A stretch of DNA of 19,023 bases from Melioribacteraceae bacterium (GCA_027858595.1 JAQICK010000427.1:1-19023); one strand, 5' to 3'; counted from the stretch's first letter, positions 1 through 9,051 are shown. Made by a program: numbers and translations. The notes: generated by a model from the letters alone, not told the origin.

Positions 1-832
1 CCCCACTACTAGCAATAAGTCTTCGCAAATCACCATCAGTAAAAATACCAATAGCTTCACCAATTTGATTTACAATAGTAACAGCGCCAAACTTTCCAAC
101 AGTCATTTCAAGTAAACATTCCGAAATTGTATTGTCCACAGTAGCCGTAGGGTTATCAGTTCCAAGAATATCTTTTATTTTATATGTCATTAAACGTGTA
201 TGTTCAACAAACTGTTGTGTTCCTAAATCAGTTAAATTGTTTTTGCTCATCTGTTTAATAACTTTCCAAGGTGCTGTAATAGTATGAGCTCCAATATTCA
301 AAGCATTTCTTACGTGTTCAATGTTTCTCACGGAAGAGAACATAATTTTGGAATCGTATCCATAATAATTAACAGCTTCAACACATTGTTCCACTAATAA
401 TAAAGCGTCATGCCCTTGATCCTGAAGTCTGCCAACAAGTGGACAAACATATGTTGCTCCAGCAGCCATTGCCATGTATGCTTGTTGCAAAGTATATACA
501 AGATGGACGTTCACTTTAAATCCAGCATCGGTTAATTTTTTACAAGCCTTAACACCTTCTAAAGAAATAGGAATTTTGTAAACGGTATTTTCTTTACTAA
601 GCCCAAGAGCATCTTGTCTGTAAACTTCAGCAATTATTTCTTCTGCATTATTTCCGAGAGCTTCAATTTGAAGAACGGGAACAATGTTAGAAAGTTCAAT
701 AATTGTGGCATCAATGTCCGTAATTCCGTGACGGTGCATAAATGTTGGTGTTGTTGTTAAGCCTGAAAGAAATCCTAATTCGAAGGCTTCTTTAATTTCT
801 TCCATGTCGGCTGAGTCTAAGTATAATTCCAT
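1..832 (-). CDS. Transaldolase/FSA-like aldolase fused to KpsF-type CBS domain (partial, runs off left edge)
   Basis: My reading of the minus strand gives 277 codons open to the window edge, starting at ATG 832-830, with AGAGAT upstream. Residues 1-215 are a small (TalC/FSA-type) aldolase barrel: start MELYLDSAD, GLTTTPT at 24-30, VLQIEA at 53-58, the Schiff-base lysine K86 in VYKIP, and PLVGR at 131-135. Residues about 218-277 are a CBS motif ending IGIFTDGDLRR (261-271), the form seen in arabinose-5-phosphate isomerase KpsF/KdsD; the SIS isomerase domain is absent from the part seen. By hand alignment to E. coli FsaA, D6, T26, Q59, K85, R134 and S166 are kept (Q59, K85, R134, S166 here being Q55, K86, R135, S167), but N28, T109 and Y131 are replaced by T28, H110 and L132. 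It is the third gene of the kds operon, 29 nt after kdsA. A role in supplying arabinose 5-phosphate is inference; the exact reaction is unknown. More CBS sequence or another domain probably follows to the left. Confidence 0.85.
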   Translation of the reverse strand, partial: MELYLDSADMEEIKEAFELGFLSGLTTTPTFMHRHGITDIDATIIELSNIVPVLQIEALGNNAEEIIAEVYRQDALGLSKENTVYKIPISLEGVKACKKLTDAGFKVNVHLVYTLQQAYMAMAAGATYVCPLVGRLQDQGHDALLLVEQCVEAVNYYGYDSKIMFSSVRNIEHVRNALNIGAHTITAPWKVIKQMSKNNLTDLGTQQFVEHTRLMTYKIKDILGTDNPTATVDNTISECLLEMTVGKFGAVTIVNQIGEAIGIFTDGDLRRLIASSG

Positions 833-861
833 TGTTACATCTCTATTTTATTTATAATAAT

Positions 862-1695
862 TTAATTTCTGTATTTAACTTCTACGTTGTGTAATTCAAT
901 TAACGGTTTCAAAAATTCTTCTAGTTGAGTTATGTCTAATTGACTTGCAGCATCGCAGAGAGCTTCGCTAGGGCAAGGATGAGTCTCTATGAAAAGTCCA
1001 TCAACTCCTGCAGCAACGCCGGCTCTACTTAGCACAGGCAAATATTGACGAGCACCGCCGGAAGGATCTGCACTTGGAATTCCATATTTCCTAATTGCGT
1101 GTGTAACATCAAAAACTACTGGATAGCCTGTTTCATTTAAATGATAAAAACTTCGTGGATCAACAATTAAATCATTGTATCCAAAAGTGTAACCTCGTTC
1201 GGTTAAAATAATATTTTTATTTCCAGTAGATTCAATTTTTTGAACAGGTTTAATCATATTTTCTGGAGCAAGAAATTGTCCGTGTTTTAAATTGATTACG
1301 CTTCCACTTTTTGCAGCTTCTGTGACTAGAGTAGTTTGCATTACTAAGTATGCTGGCATTTGTAAAATATCTACAACGTCTGACGCTGCTTTTATTTGGT
1401 CTGGATAATGAATGTCGGTTAGTAATGGAAATCCAAATTCGCTTTTTACTTTTTCTAGAATCCGTAATCCTTCATCAATTCCAGGTCCCATGTAGTAATC
1501 CACCGAGCTTCTATTATCTTTTTGAAATGACGATTTATAAACTAAAGGAATATTTAGTCGTTCAGTAATTTCTTTTAATTCTTCAGCAACTTTCATCATT
1601 ATACTTTCGTCTTCAATAACACATGGTCCAGAGATTAAAAATAATCCATCTGCTCCACATTCAACATTCCCAACTTTAATTTTTTTCTTGCTCAT
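862..1695 (-). CDS. kdsA: 3-deoxy-8-phosphooctulonate synthase (KDO-8-P synthase)
   Basis: Condenses phosphoenolpyruvate with D-arabinose 5-phosphate to KDO 8-phosphate in the cytoplasm. The 277-residue length is normal for the family. Visible motifs are GPCVIEDE (23-30), KSSFQKDNRSS (54-64), LLTDIH (91-96), QMPAYL (112-117), KHGQFLAPENM (137-147), FDVTHA (195-200) and FIETHP (235-240). Cys25, His199, Glu237 and Asp248 match in identity and nearly in spacing the metal ligands Cys11, His185, Glu222 and Asp233 of the Aquifex enzyme, so this is the metal-dependent class rather than the E. coli class with Asn in place of Cys. The start ATG at 1695 follows AGGAAAT, and that ribosome-binding site overlaps the stop region of kdsB, 12 nt upstream, implying co-transcription and translational coupling. 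Confidence 0.97.
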   Translation of the reverse strand: MSKKKIKVGNVECGADGLFLISGPCVIEDESIMMKVAEELKEITERLNIPLVYKSSFQKDNRSSVDYYMGPGIDEGLRILEKVKSEFGFPLLTDIHYPDQIKAASDVVDILQMPAYLVMQTTLVTEAAKSGSVINLKHGQFLAPENMIKPVQKIESTGNKNIILTERGYTFGYNDLIVDPRSFYHLNETGYPVVFDVTHAIRKYGIPSADPSGGARQYLPVLSRAGVAAGVDGLFIETHPCPSEALCDAASQLDITQLEEFLKPLIELHNVEVKYRN

Positions 1696-1707
1696 AATTT
1701 TTATTTC

Positions 1708-2457
1708 CTATTTACACATTATCTTTTTAATGTTTTCCAAATCTTCCTGAGTATCGACTGAGATGCTATCAAACTCAGTTATAGCAACGTGAATTGGATA
1801 TCCGTTTTCAATCCAACGATTCTGCTCAAGGCCTTCAATTAATTCTAATTTTGACTGACTTAAGTTTGCAATTATTTCAAGAACATTTGGACGATAAGCA
1901 TACATTCCAATATGTTTGTAAAAATCTGATTTGCCAAACCACTCGTTTTTATTAAGTCCTTTAACAGCTGGTATAGGTGTTCGGCTAAAATATATTGCTC
2001 GCATATTTACATCGTAAATAACAAAGGCACTGGTTTTACTGTTTAAGTCTTCGGCTTCATTCACTTTTGTAACTAATGTTGCAATTTCAGTTTTAGGATT
2101 ATCAAAGCAACTCATCAATTCCAAAATTTGATCAGAAGCGAGCATTGGTTCATCACCTTGAATATTTAGAACAACTTCAAACTCGGTTTCAGAATTTTCT
2201 TGAATAATTTTATGAGCTTCAAGACATCTGTTCGTCCCAGAGTTATGTTTTTCGGATGTCATTACAACGTTACCGCCAAAAGATTTAACCACTTCTTCAA
2301 TTCTGATATCATCAGTTGCTACATAAACATCATTGATAACTTTATTTACTCTCTCGTAAACGTGCTGTATCATTGGTTTTCCACAAATATCGGCAAGTGG
2401 TTTGCCTTCCAATCTTGTAGAGCCAAAGCGAGCAGGAATTATTCCTAAAAAGTTCAT
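1708..2457 (-). CDS. kdsB: 3-deoxy-manno-octulosonate cytidylyltransferase (CMP-KDO synthetase)
   Basis: Activates KDO with CTP to CMP-KDO for transfer to lipid A or capsule. The 249-residue protein opens with the nucleotidyltransferase signature IIPARFGSTRLEGKPL near the N-terminus and contains LNIQGDEPML, which carries the metal-binding aspartate. Length is normal for KdsB (about 245-255). The frame can be extended three codons to a TTG at 2466, but ATG at 2457 gives the usual N-terminus directly before the nucleotide-binding loop, so I prefer it. It is the first gene of the kdsB-kdsA-aldolase operon; a TATCTTTG -7 element lies 22 nt upstream. The aldo/keto reductase gene upstream on the same strand ends 63 nt away, so partial read-through is possible. 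Confidence 0.96.
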   Translation of the reverse strand: MNFLGIIPARFGSTRLEGKPLADICGKPMIQHVYERVNKVINDVYVATDDIRIEEVVKSFGGNVVMTSEKHNSGTNRCLEAHKIIQENSETEFEVVLNIQGDEPMLASDQILELMSCFDNPKTEIATLVTKVNEAEDLNSKTSAFVIYDVNMRAIYFSRTPIPAVKGLNKNEWFGKSDFYKHIGMYAYRPNVLEIIANLSQSKLELIEGLEQNRWIENGYPIHVAITEFDSISVDTQEDLENIKKIMCK

Positions 2458-2479
2458 AAACACCAAAAAAATTGAATTA

Positions 2480-2487
2480 CAAAGATA
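2480..2487 (-). promoter_or_regulatory. Candidate -7 element of the kds operon
   Basis: On the minus strand the sequence reads TATCTTTG, an exact match to the Bacteroidota -7 consensus TAnnTTTG, 22 nt before the kdsB ATG. No convincing -33 TTG lies at the usual 17-23 nt spacing, so the assignment rests on the -7 element and its position. Confidence 0.4.
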
Positions 2488-2520
2488 ATGAAAATATCAA
2501 TAATCAGTTATAAAGGATTC

Positions 2521-3498
2521 CTAAATTTGCTCAGAAAATAGATTTTTAACAAAATTGAAATCTTCATCAGTTAATGGATTCTCAGCGGCAGCCAAATTTA
2601 TTTTCACTTGCTCCAAATTTCTGAAACCAGGAATAACCGCACCGACAACATTGTAATGAAGTAAATATTGTTGGGCAACTCGACTTAATGCCTCGGTTGA
2701 ATGTCCAAAGCGTTCTTTTAATTGGTGAAGTCGCCATTCAATTTTTCCAAGATAATCAGATTGGAATTTATAGTTCCTTCCACGATGATCGCCTGACTCA
2801 AACTCTGGGGGATTGTCTTTGTTGAATTTATCTAATAGAATGCCTTGTGCCAAAGGAGAAAAAGCTAGAAATGGAATATTGTTTTCTTCCAATAACTGCC
2901 TTACTGGAGTTCCATCGGCAAGGTAGCGATCATCAATGGCATTTGCAGAACTTTGAAGAATATCGGGTTTTACTTTGGGAACAAGTTTTTGAAAATCTTC
3001 ATTTGAATATGCCGATTGCCCAATTAGTCTAATTTTCCCTTCTTCTTTTAGTCTATACATTGTTTCAATTGCATCGTCTAGATACTCATCATTATCTCCA
3101 AAATATCCATGGTGGAAGTAATAAATATCAATATAATCACGATTTAAATTTATTAAGCTCTGTTCACACTGATGACGAATATGTGCAGGTTCATACGAAT
3201 TATTTGCAGTTCCAGAAAACCAACCAACTTTGGATGAAAGAATAAAATTGTTAGTTCTATTACCAAGAATTATAGAAAGCATTCTCTCTGCTCTACCATT
3301 GCCGTAGTTATCCGCATTGTCAAAATGGTTTACTCCATTTTCAATTGCATAATTAATAGCTCTTCCAACTTCATGTTCATCAACATTAGCCCAACCAATG
3401 GAAGTACCATCTTGCCAATTGAGTCCACCCATTGTCCAACAGCCCAAACTTATTTCAGATAGCTTAATGTTTGTGTTTCCAATTTCTCGATATTTCAT
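2521..3498 (-). CDS. Aldo/keto reductase
   Basis: NAD(P)H-dependent carbonyl reductase of the aldo/keto reductase superfamily, 325 residues, cytoplasmic. The TIM-barrel family start is clear (YREIGNTNIKLSEISLGCW), and the catalytic tetrad can be placed as Asp60, Tyr65 (HFDNADNYGNG), Lys90 (LSSKVGW) and His129 (DIYYFHH). The C-terminal GAVIPGFRNLEQVKINLAAA is the usual cofactor-binding segment. The start at ATG 3498 follows GAGGAAATT and fits the family; an upstream in-frame ATG at 3600 would add a 34-residue unrelated leader and is rejected. It resembles the YhdN/GSP69-like group, but the substrate cannot be told from sequence. It precedes kdsB by 63 nt on the same strand; no functional link to KDO synthesis is evident. 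Confidence 0.93.
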   Translation of the reverse strand: MKYREIGNTNIKLSEISLGCWTMGGLNWQDGTSIGWANVDEHEVGRAINYAIENGVNHFDNADNYGNGRAERMLSIILGNRTNNFILSSKVGWFSGTANNSYEPAHIRHQCEQSLINLNRDYIDIYYFHHGYFGDNDEYLDDAIETMYRLKEEGKIRLIGQSAYSNEDFQKLVPKVKPDILQSSANAIDDRYLADGTPVRQLLEENNIPFLAFSPLAQGILLDKFNKDNPPEFESGDHRGRNYKFQSDYLGKIEWRLHQLKERFGHSTEALSRVAQQYLLHYNVVGAVIPGFRNLEQVKINLAAAENPLTDEDFNFVKNLFSEQI

Positions 3499-3588
3499 AA
3501 TTTCCTCAATATTAATTCTATTATTAAACAAAATATGAAAGAAAATTCTTAAATAATAGAGTGATAGTCTTTTTAATAAAAAAAATTG

Positions 3589-3596
3589 TAAATTTG
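3589..3596 (+). promoter_or_regulatory. Candidate -7 element for the DUF3078 gene
   Basis: TAAATTTG matches TAnnTTTG exactly and lies 31 nt before the ATG at 3628, allowing a leader of roughly 25 nt that includes the GAGGAAAAC ribosome-binding site. No good -33 TTG is seen at the usual spacing. Confidence 0.45.
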
Positions 3597-3627
3597 TCAT
3601 TCAAATTTAAACTATTTGAGGAAAACA

Positions 3628-4476
3628 ATGAAAAAAGTAATACTATTATTTTTGTTCTTATCATTAAGCACAATCTATTCACAAACTCCGGATACTGTTT
3701 CTAGTAATTGGACACCCTCACTTATTGCTTCTGCAAACTTAAGTCAAGTGGCTTTTAACAACTGGTCTAAAGGTGGTGATAATTCACTTGCCTATTCTTT
3801 TGGTGTCGATTGGGTTATGGAATACAAATCCGACTCTAAATGGTCATTCAAAAATCAATTAAAAGGCGATTGGGGGCAATCTAAAACTGGTAGTGACATA
3901 TCAAAAGTTACATCTAACAATTTGTTCAACGAAACTGTTTTTACATACAAAATTGGTTGGTTAGTAGAACCATATGTAAGTAATTTAATTCGTACGCCAA
4001 TTACTAATGGTTATGATTATGCTACAAGTTCTGAGGATCCAATTGTTACATTTTTTGATCCAGGATATGTAACTCAATCAATCGGTTTTGCATATGAAAA
4101 GTCAGAAATTATCCAAACTCGTTTAGGTCTTGCCTTTGAAGAGAGCTTTGCTGACAAGTTTGCTCTAAACTATACTGACGATATTGAGACAACAGGCGAA
4201 ATAGAAACATTCAAATTTGAAACTGGTCTCGAGAGTATTACAGATGTAAAGTATGAAGCATTTGAAAACGTATTGTATAAAGGGAAACTTAGATTGTTTT
4301 CTGGTTTTGATAGACTTGATACATGGGATGTTGCTATGGATAATACAATTACGGCAAAAGTTAATAGCTGGCTAAACGTTAACTTTACATATTTAGTTGT
4401 TTATAAAGTTAGTGAAACTATTAAAACTCAGACTCAAGAAGCTATTCAAGTAGGTGTTACATATAGTATATTCTAA
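3628..4476 (+). CDS. DUF3078-family outer-membrane beta-barrel protein
   Basis: A 282-residue exported protein. Residues 1-19 form a signal peptide (MKKVILLFLFLSLSTIYSQ). The mature N-terminus has WTPSLIASANLSQVAFNNWS followed by KGGDNS, the conserved opening of DUF3078 proteins of Bacteroidota and relatives. The rest alternates aromatic and polar residues in predicted beta strands and ends in Phe (VGVTYSIF), the usual C-terminal signal of outer-membrane barrels. Start ATG 3628 follows GAGGAAAAC; the in-frame TTG at 3616 lies inside that ribosome-binding site and is rejected. The gene is divergent from the aldo/keto reductase, has its own -7 element, and ends in an intrinsic terminator, so it is probably monocistronic. 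Function and ligand are unknown. Confidence 0.87.
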   Translation: MKKVILLFLFLSLSTIYSQTPDTVSSNWTPSLIASANLSQVAFNNWSKGGDNSLAYSFGVDWVMEYKSDSKWSFKNQLKGDWGQSKTGSDISKVTSNNLFNETVFTYKIGWLVEPYVSNLIRTPITNGYDYATSSEDPIVTFFDPGYVTQSIGFAYEKSEIIQTRLGLAFEESFADKFALNYTDDIETTGEIETFKFETGLESITDVKYEAFENVLYKGKLRLFSGFDRLDTWDVAMDNTITAKVNSWLNVNFTYLVVYKVSETIKTQTQEAIQVGVTYSIF

Positions 4477-4500
4477 GTCAATTTACTGTGTCTTTTTAAT

Positions 4501-4536
4501 AATCCTACTACACTAATTGTGAGTAGGATTTTTTTT
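4501..4536 (+). terminator. Intrinsic terminator after the DUF3078 gene
   Basis: AATCCTACT (4501-4509) pairs perfectly with AGTAGGATT (4522-4530). A further CAC/GTG pairing (4511-4513 with 4519-4521) extends the stem past a one-base bulge, and a run of T follows to 4536. It starts 24 nt after the stop codon. Confidence 0.88.
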
Positions 4537-4607
4537 GATTTAACAATAAAATGTTTCTTACAATTGAACAATATTTATTACCTTTCACAACTATTATAAA
4601 AAGGTTT

Positions 4608-7391
4608 ATGGCTATCCAAGAAAAAAAAATATTTAGTAAAAATCTAATTGTGAAAGGTGCACGTCAGCATAATTTAAAGAACGTTGATATTGAACTTCCA
4701 CGAAATAAATTAACAGTTATTACTGGCGTTAGTGGCAGCGGAAAGTCTTCGCTTGTCTTTGATACTATATATGCAGAGGGACAGCGTAGATATGTGGAAT
4801 CTCTTTCATCTTATGCCCGCCAATTTTTGGAGCGGATGAATAAACCAGATGTTGATTTAATTACTGGAATAAGTCCAGCAGTGGCTATTGAACAGAAAAA
4901 GGGTATTCGTAATCCACGTTCTACTGTTGGAACTACAACGGAAATTTATGACTACTTACGCCTACTCTTTGCTCGCATTGGAAAAACAATTTGCTTTAGT
5001 TGTGAAAAAGAAGTTAAAAAGGATTCTGTTAAATCAATATCCGAATGGCTTGAAACAAGAGAGGAAGGGGAAAAATTCTATCTGGGATTTCCAATACACA
5101 AACATGAAGGAAGAACTACAAAAGAAGAATTAGAGTTATTAAAAAAACGAGGTTTCTTCAGAGTATTTAATAAAACTAAATTGCTCGATTTGAATGAAGC
5201 ATATACTGTCCCGAGATCAAAGAATAATTTGATTGGTATTATTGACAGAGTCAAAATCAAAAAAGGGAATGTGCGCGAGCTTCTTGCCGATTCTATAGAA
5301 ACAACATTTAAAGAAGGTGAGGGAAGACTTTCAATAATTTCTAAAGAGACAAATAAAGTTACTAATTTCACACAGTTTTATGAATGTTGTGGAATTAAAT
5401 ACGAAGAACCTGAGCCACGATTTTTCTCTTTCAATAATCCTTTCGGTGCGTGTCCAGTTTGCCAAGGATTTGGCAAAACCGTTGGATTTGATGTAGACCT
5501 AATTATTCCTAATCCTAAATTGACATTACTAGAAGGAGCAATTTCTCCATGGAGAACAGTAAAGTTTAGTAAATATTTGCGGGACTTAGTTCGAGTAGCT
5601 CCTGAAGTTAAACTATCATTAAATAAACCATTTGAAAATTTTACTAAACTTGAACGCGACTTGGTTTTTAACGGCTTCAAAGGTTTTGTAGGAATTAATG
5701 ATTTCTTCGCAAAATTAGAAAAGAAAACCTACAAAATGCATATACGCATATTGCTCAGTAGATATAGGGGTTATACAAAATGCACAGCTTGCAAAGGATC
5801 TAGAATAAGAAGAGAAGCTCTACAAGTTAAAATTGAAAATAAATCGTTAAACGATATTGTTACACTATCAATTGAAAAAGCTAATCAGTTTTTTAATTCT
5901 GTAGAACTTTCAGATTACGAAAAAGCAGTAGGTGAAAGAGTTTTAAGCGAAATTCAAAAAAGATTAACTTTTTTAAATCAAGTGGGTTTAGGGTATTTAT
6001 CTTTGGATAGATTAAGTAGCACTCTCTCTGGTGGAGAAATGCAACGCATCAATCTTGCAACATCACTTGGCTCAGCATTGATGGGCACTTTATATGTTTT
6101 GGATGAACCAAGCATTGGTTTACACCCACGAGATAATGCAAAATTAATTAAGATATTAAAATCACTAAGAGATATTGGTAATACAGTTTTGGTAGTAGAA
6201 CACGATGCTGAAATGATGAGGGAGTCAGATTTAATTGTTGATATGGGTCCGCTTGCTGGAATAGATGGCGGAGAAGTCATGGCAATTGATACATACTCCA
6301 ATTTGTTAAAAAACAAAAACTCTTTAACAGGTAAATATTTATCTGGCGAAAAATCAATTCCATTACCAGATGTAAGAAACACTAAAGAAACAAAAGCGAT
6401 AAAAATTATTGGTGCTAGTGAGCATAATCTTAAAAATGTTGATGTTGAAATTCCATTAAATAAATTTGTTGTTGTTACTGGAGTTAGTGGGTCTGGGAAA
6501 AGCACACTTATTCATGATATTCTCTATGGTGGAATTGTTAAAAATTTTGGTGGCAACCCAAAATCGATTGGAAGATACACAGAATTAAAGGGAACGCAAT
6601 TCATTCACGAAATTGAAATTGTTGACCAAACTCCTATTGGAAAATCTCCAAGATCTAATCCTATAAGTTATGTAAAGGGCTTTGAGCATATTCGCGAATT
6701 ATTTTCCTCAACTCCGCAAGCAAGAGCTAGAGCCTATAAGCCTGGTTATTTTTCGTTTAATGTTCCAGGCGGAAGATGTGAAACGTGCACCGGTGAAGGA
6801 TTTGTAAAAATAGAAATGCAGTTTCTTGCAGATTTATATCTTGAATGTGAAGATTGCCAAAGCACACGATTTAAAAAAGAAGTTCGCCAAGTAACATACA
6901 AAAGCAAAAATATTGTTGATGTACTTGATATGACTGTGGATGAAGGAATTATTTACTTTGACAACCAACCAAAGATATTGAAATTTTTAACATTTTTAGA
7001 ACAAGTCGGTTTGGGCTACATTAAACTAGGACAGCCGTCTAATACACTTTCTGGTGGAGAAGCTCTGAGAATATAACTTGCTAAACATCTCTCAGTACAA
7101 AAAGAAAAAAGACACACACTATTCATTTTTGATGAACCTACAACTGGTTTGCATTTTCACGACATTAAAAAATTATTGGACAGCTTCTATCTTCTGCTCG
7201 AAAAAAACAATTCTGTTATTATTATTGAGCATAATTTGGATGTAATAAAATGTGCAGATTATGTAATTGATTTTGGCCCCGAAGCTGGAGATAATGGCGG
7301 TGAAATAGTGGCAGTTGGAACTCCCGAAGAAATTGTGAAAAATGGAAAATCTCATACTGGAAGGTATTTGAGAGAGTATTTGAAGATGTAG
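4608..7391 (+). pseudogene. uvrA: Excinuclease ABC subunit A, interrupted by an in-frame stop
   Basis: UvrA is the damage-recognition ATPase of nucleotide excision repair. The reading frame is full length (927 codons) except for a TAA at 7074-7076, codon 823. Present in order: Walker A GVSGSGKSS (40-48), a UvrB-interaction region (about 120-245), EPRFFSFNNP and GACPVC, signature SGGEMQR (474-480), Walker B with D499-E500, the second Walker A (625-632), the zinc finger C724-x2-C727-x19-C747-x2-C750, and the second signature SGGEALRI (815-822). The stop replaces the lysine normally found in RIKLA; after it the same frame continues with LAKHLS, FIFDEPTTGLHFHD and a normal C-terminus ending at 7391. 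Leu820 also replaces the usual Gln. The start at 4608 fits the family; ATG 4551 would add 19 residues. Either a recent nonsense mutation or a sequence error; a truncated product would lack the second Walker B. Confidence 0.9.
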
Positions 7392-7404
7392 CCTACAGCA
7401 CTTA

Positions 7405-9051
7405 CTATAAAGTAACTGATCGGTTTTCATTCAAAAAGTCAATAATAGCATTTTTATAATTGTTCAAATCGTAATTCAAATATATTTCGTTGAATCCTTT
7501 TTTGAGTAGATGCTTTGAGAGGAACGAATCTTTGCTTTTATCCAAATTACCATAGGGAGTTATTTCTTCATCAATGTTACTAAAAAGAACTAGTACACTT
7601 CTTTTCCCATTTTGTAAAAGAACTGGATTGTTAAAAACGGCAATATTGTTTGCAATTCCTTTCAATTTCGGAATTGATATTTTGGCAACGTTGCTTTTGT
7701 TACTCGTTTCATTCCAAAGTTGGTCAAACTGAGTTGTAGAATAATAGTAAGTAATTCTATTAGGTTGGCTAAGCAAAAAACTCATTTCAGATAAATAATT
7801 TGGAACAACTTTAATAAGCTTACTGGTGTTTTCATAGAGAGCAAAGTATCCATTTTTAGATTTACTATTCCCATCAATGCCAAAGTTCAAATTGACTTTA
7901 TTATTTTTAAAATTTAAACTTAATTTAAGTTCAGCAAGTTTTGGAGTCTTTTCAATCCATGGCATTTCCGTTGGCAGAGCTTTTTCTTCAAAAGCAAAAA
8001 ATCTTTTTTGCTCAATGTTCTTATAACGGAAAAATGCTATTCCTGAGGTTTTCAAATTTCTTGTAATATTTATTTCTCTTTCAACTTCGTTCAATACTTC
8101 AGGCTTATATGCTCCAATTCCGATAATTATATTTTTCCCAAAAGAATTATCAATCCAATCTTTTGTAAGAACATTAAACTTTGGATTGCTACGAGCATCC
8201 CAATAAATTTGTGGAACTGCATAATCTATAATTCCTTGTCTTAGCCATTCGCGAGTATCTTGAAACACATCTGAATAGCCCTCCATGCCTCTTCCGTTTG
8301 GAATTGATTTGTAAATCCCAATTGGAGTTACACCAAGTTTAATTTTAGGATTAGTAGTTCTTATTCTGTGATTTAGAATTGAAATAAATTCTGTGATATT
8401 ATCTCTACGCCAGTTATCCACTGACTTTCCGCCACTATAAGTTTTGTAAGATTCACTGTCATTTATGGGGACTTGTGGATATCTGATGAAATCTAATTGA
8501 ATTCCATCCACATCATAATTCTGGACGATTTCATTTATCAGTTCAACAAGATGCTCTCGCACTTCTGGAATTCCTGGGTTAAGCCAAATTGAATTATTGT
8601 CTTTTTCATAAACCCACCCTGGATGAATTTGAGAAATATGTAGCGGATTATTTTTAATAGAAATATCACTTCCACTAAAAACACGATAGGTATTTACCCA
8701 GGCATGAATTTCCAACCCTCGCTTGTGTGCTTCTTTAATTGCAAATTCGAGAGGATCGTAATTCCCAAATTTGCCAATATCACCAGTAATGTAGGGAGAA
8801 AATATCTCAAGCGAGCTTCTGAACAATACAGTTCCATTGCTTCTAACTTGGAAATAAATTGTGTTGAGATTTTTATTTCCAATATTATTAAAAATATCAA
8901 TCATGGCATTTTTTTGTGTAGCTTCATCGTAAGTCTTTGGAGGCCAATCTAATCTGAAATTTGTTGAAACCCACACAGCTCTTGTTTCACGAGGTGTTTG
9001 AGCTTGTATGAAAAAAGGGAAACTAAGAAATATTAAAAGTAGCAGATGCAT
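7405..9051 (-). CDS. Secreted glycosyl-hydrolase-like protein, GHL10 family (PF02638)
   Basis: A 548-residue protein with a signal peptide (MHLLLLIFLSFPFFIQAQ) and the start of the GHL10/DUF187 family right after it: ETRAVWVSTNFRLDWPP. A TIM-barrel domain covers about residues 20-340, with NTIYFQVRSNG, GLEIHAWVNTYR, DVDGIQLDFIRYP and DYAVPQIYWD as recognisable strands. The last 180 residues look like beta-sandwich sequence I cannot name. Homologues are thought to act on cell-wall or envelope glycans, but the substrate is unknown. ATG 9051 is chosen over the TTG at 9054. The start lies 3 nt after the aroB stop, so it is probably translated from the aroK-aroB transcript. It converges on uvrA with only 13 nt between stops. 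Confidence 0.86.
   Translation of the reverse strand: MHLLLLIFLSFPFFIQAQTPRETRAVWVSTNFRLDWPPKTYDEATQKNAMIDIFNNIGNKNLNTIYFQVRSNGTVLFRSSLEIFSPYITGDIGKFGNYDPLEFAIKEAHKRGLEIHAWVNTYRVFSGSDISIKNNPLHISQIHPGWVYEKDNNSIWLNPGIPEVREHLVELINEIVQNYDVDGIQLDFIRYPQVPINDSESYKTYSGGKSVDNWRRDNITEFISILNHRIRTTNPKIKLGVTPIGIYKSIPNGRGMEGYSDVFQDTREWLRQGIIDYAVPQIYWDARSNPKFNVLTKDWIDNSFGKNIIIGIGAYKPEVLNEVEREINITRNLKTSGIAFFRYKNIEQKRFFAFEEKALPTEMPWIEKTPKLAELKLSLNFKNNKVNLNFGIDGNSKSKNGYFALYENTSKLIKVVPNYLSEMSFLLSQPNRITYYYSTTQFDQLWNETSNKSNVAKISIPKLKGIANNIAVFNNPVLLQNGKRSVLVLFSNIDEEITPYGNLDKSKDSFLSKHLLKKGFNEIYLNYDLNNYKNAIIDFLNENRSVTL

Noticed and set aside
3499..3600. 34-residue N-terminal extension of the aldo/keto reductase
   Set aside because: The extension is unlike the family and the ATG at 3498 has a good GAGGAAATT ribosome-binding site.
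4551..4607. 19-residue extension at the start of uvrA
   Set aside because: Family members begin near MAIQEKK..LIVKGARQHN; the extension shows no conserved feature, though its ATG cannot be fully excluded.
5978..6505. 175-codon open frame opposite uvrA
   Set aside because: It lies antisense to strongly conserved uvrA ATPase motifs and its translation resembles no family; a shadow of the real gene.
7149..7391. Separate small ATPase gene after uvrA
   Set aside because: It is in the same frame as uvrA, starts at a TTG without a ribosome-binding site, and contains only the C-terminal part of the second ATPase domain; it is the tail of the interrupted gene.
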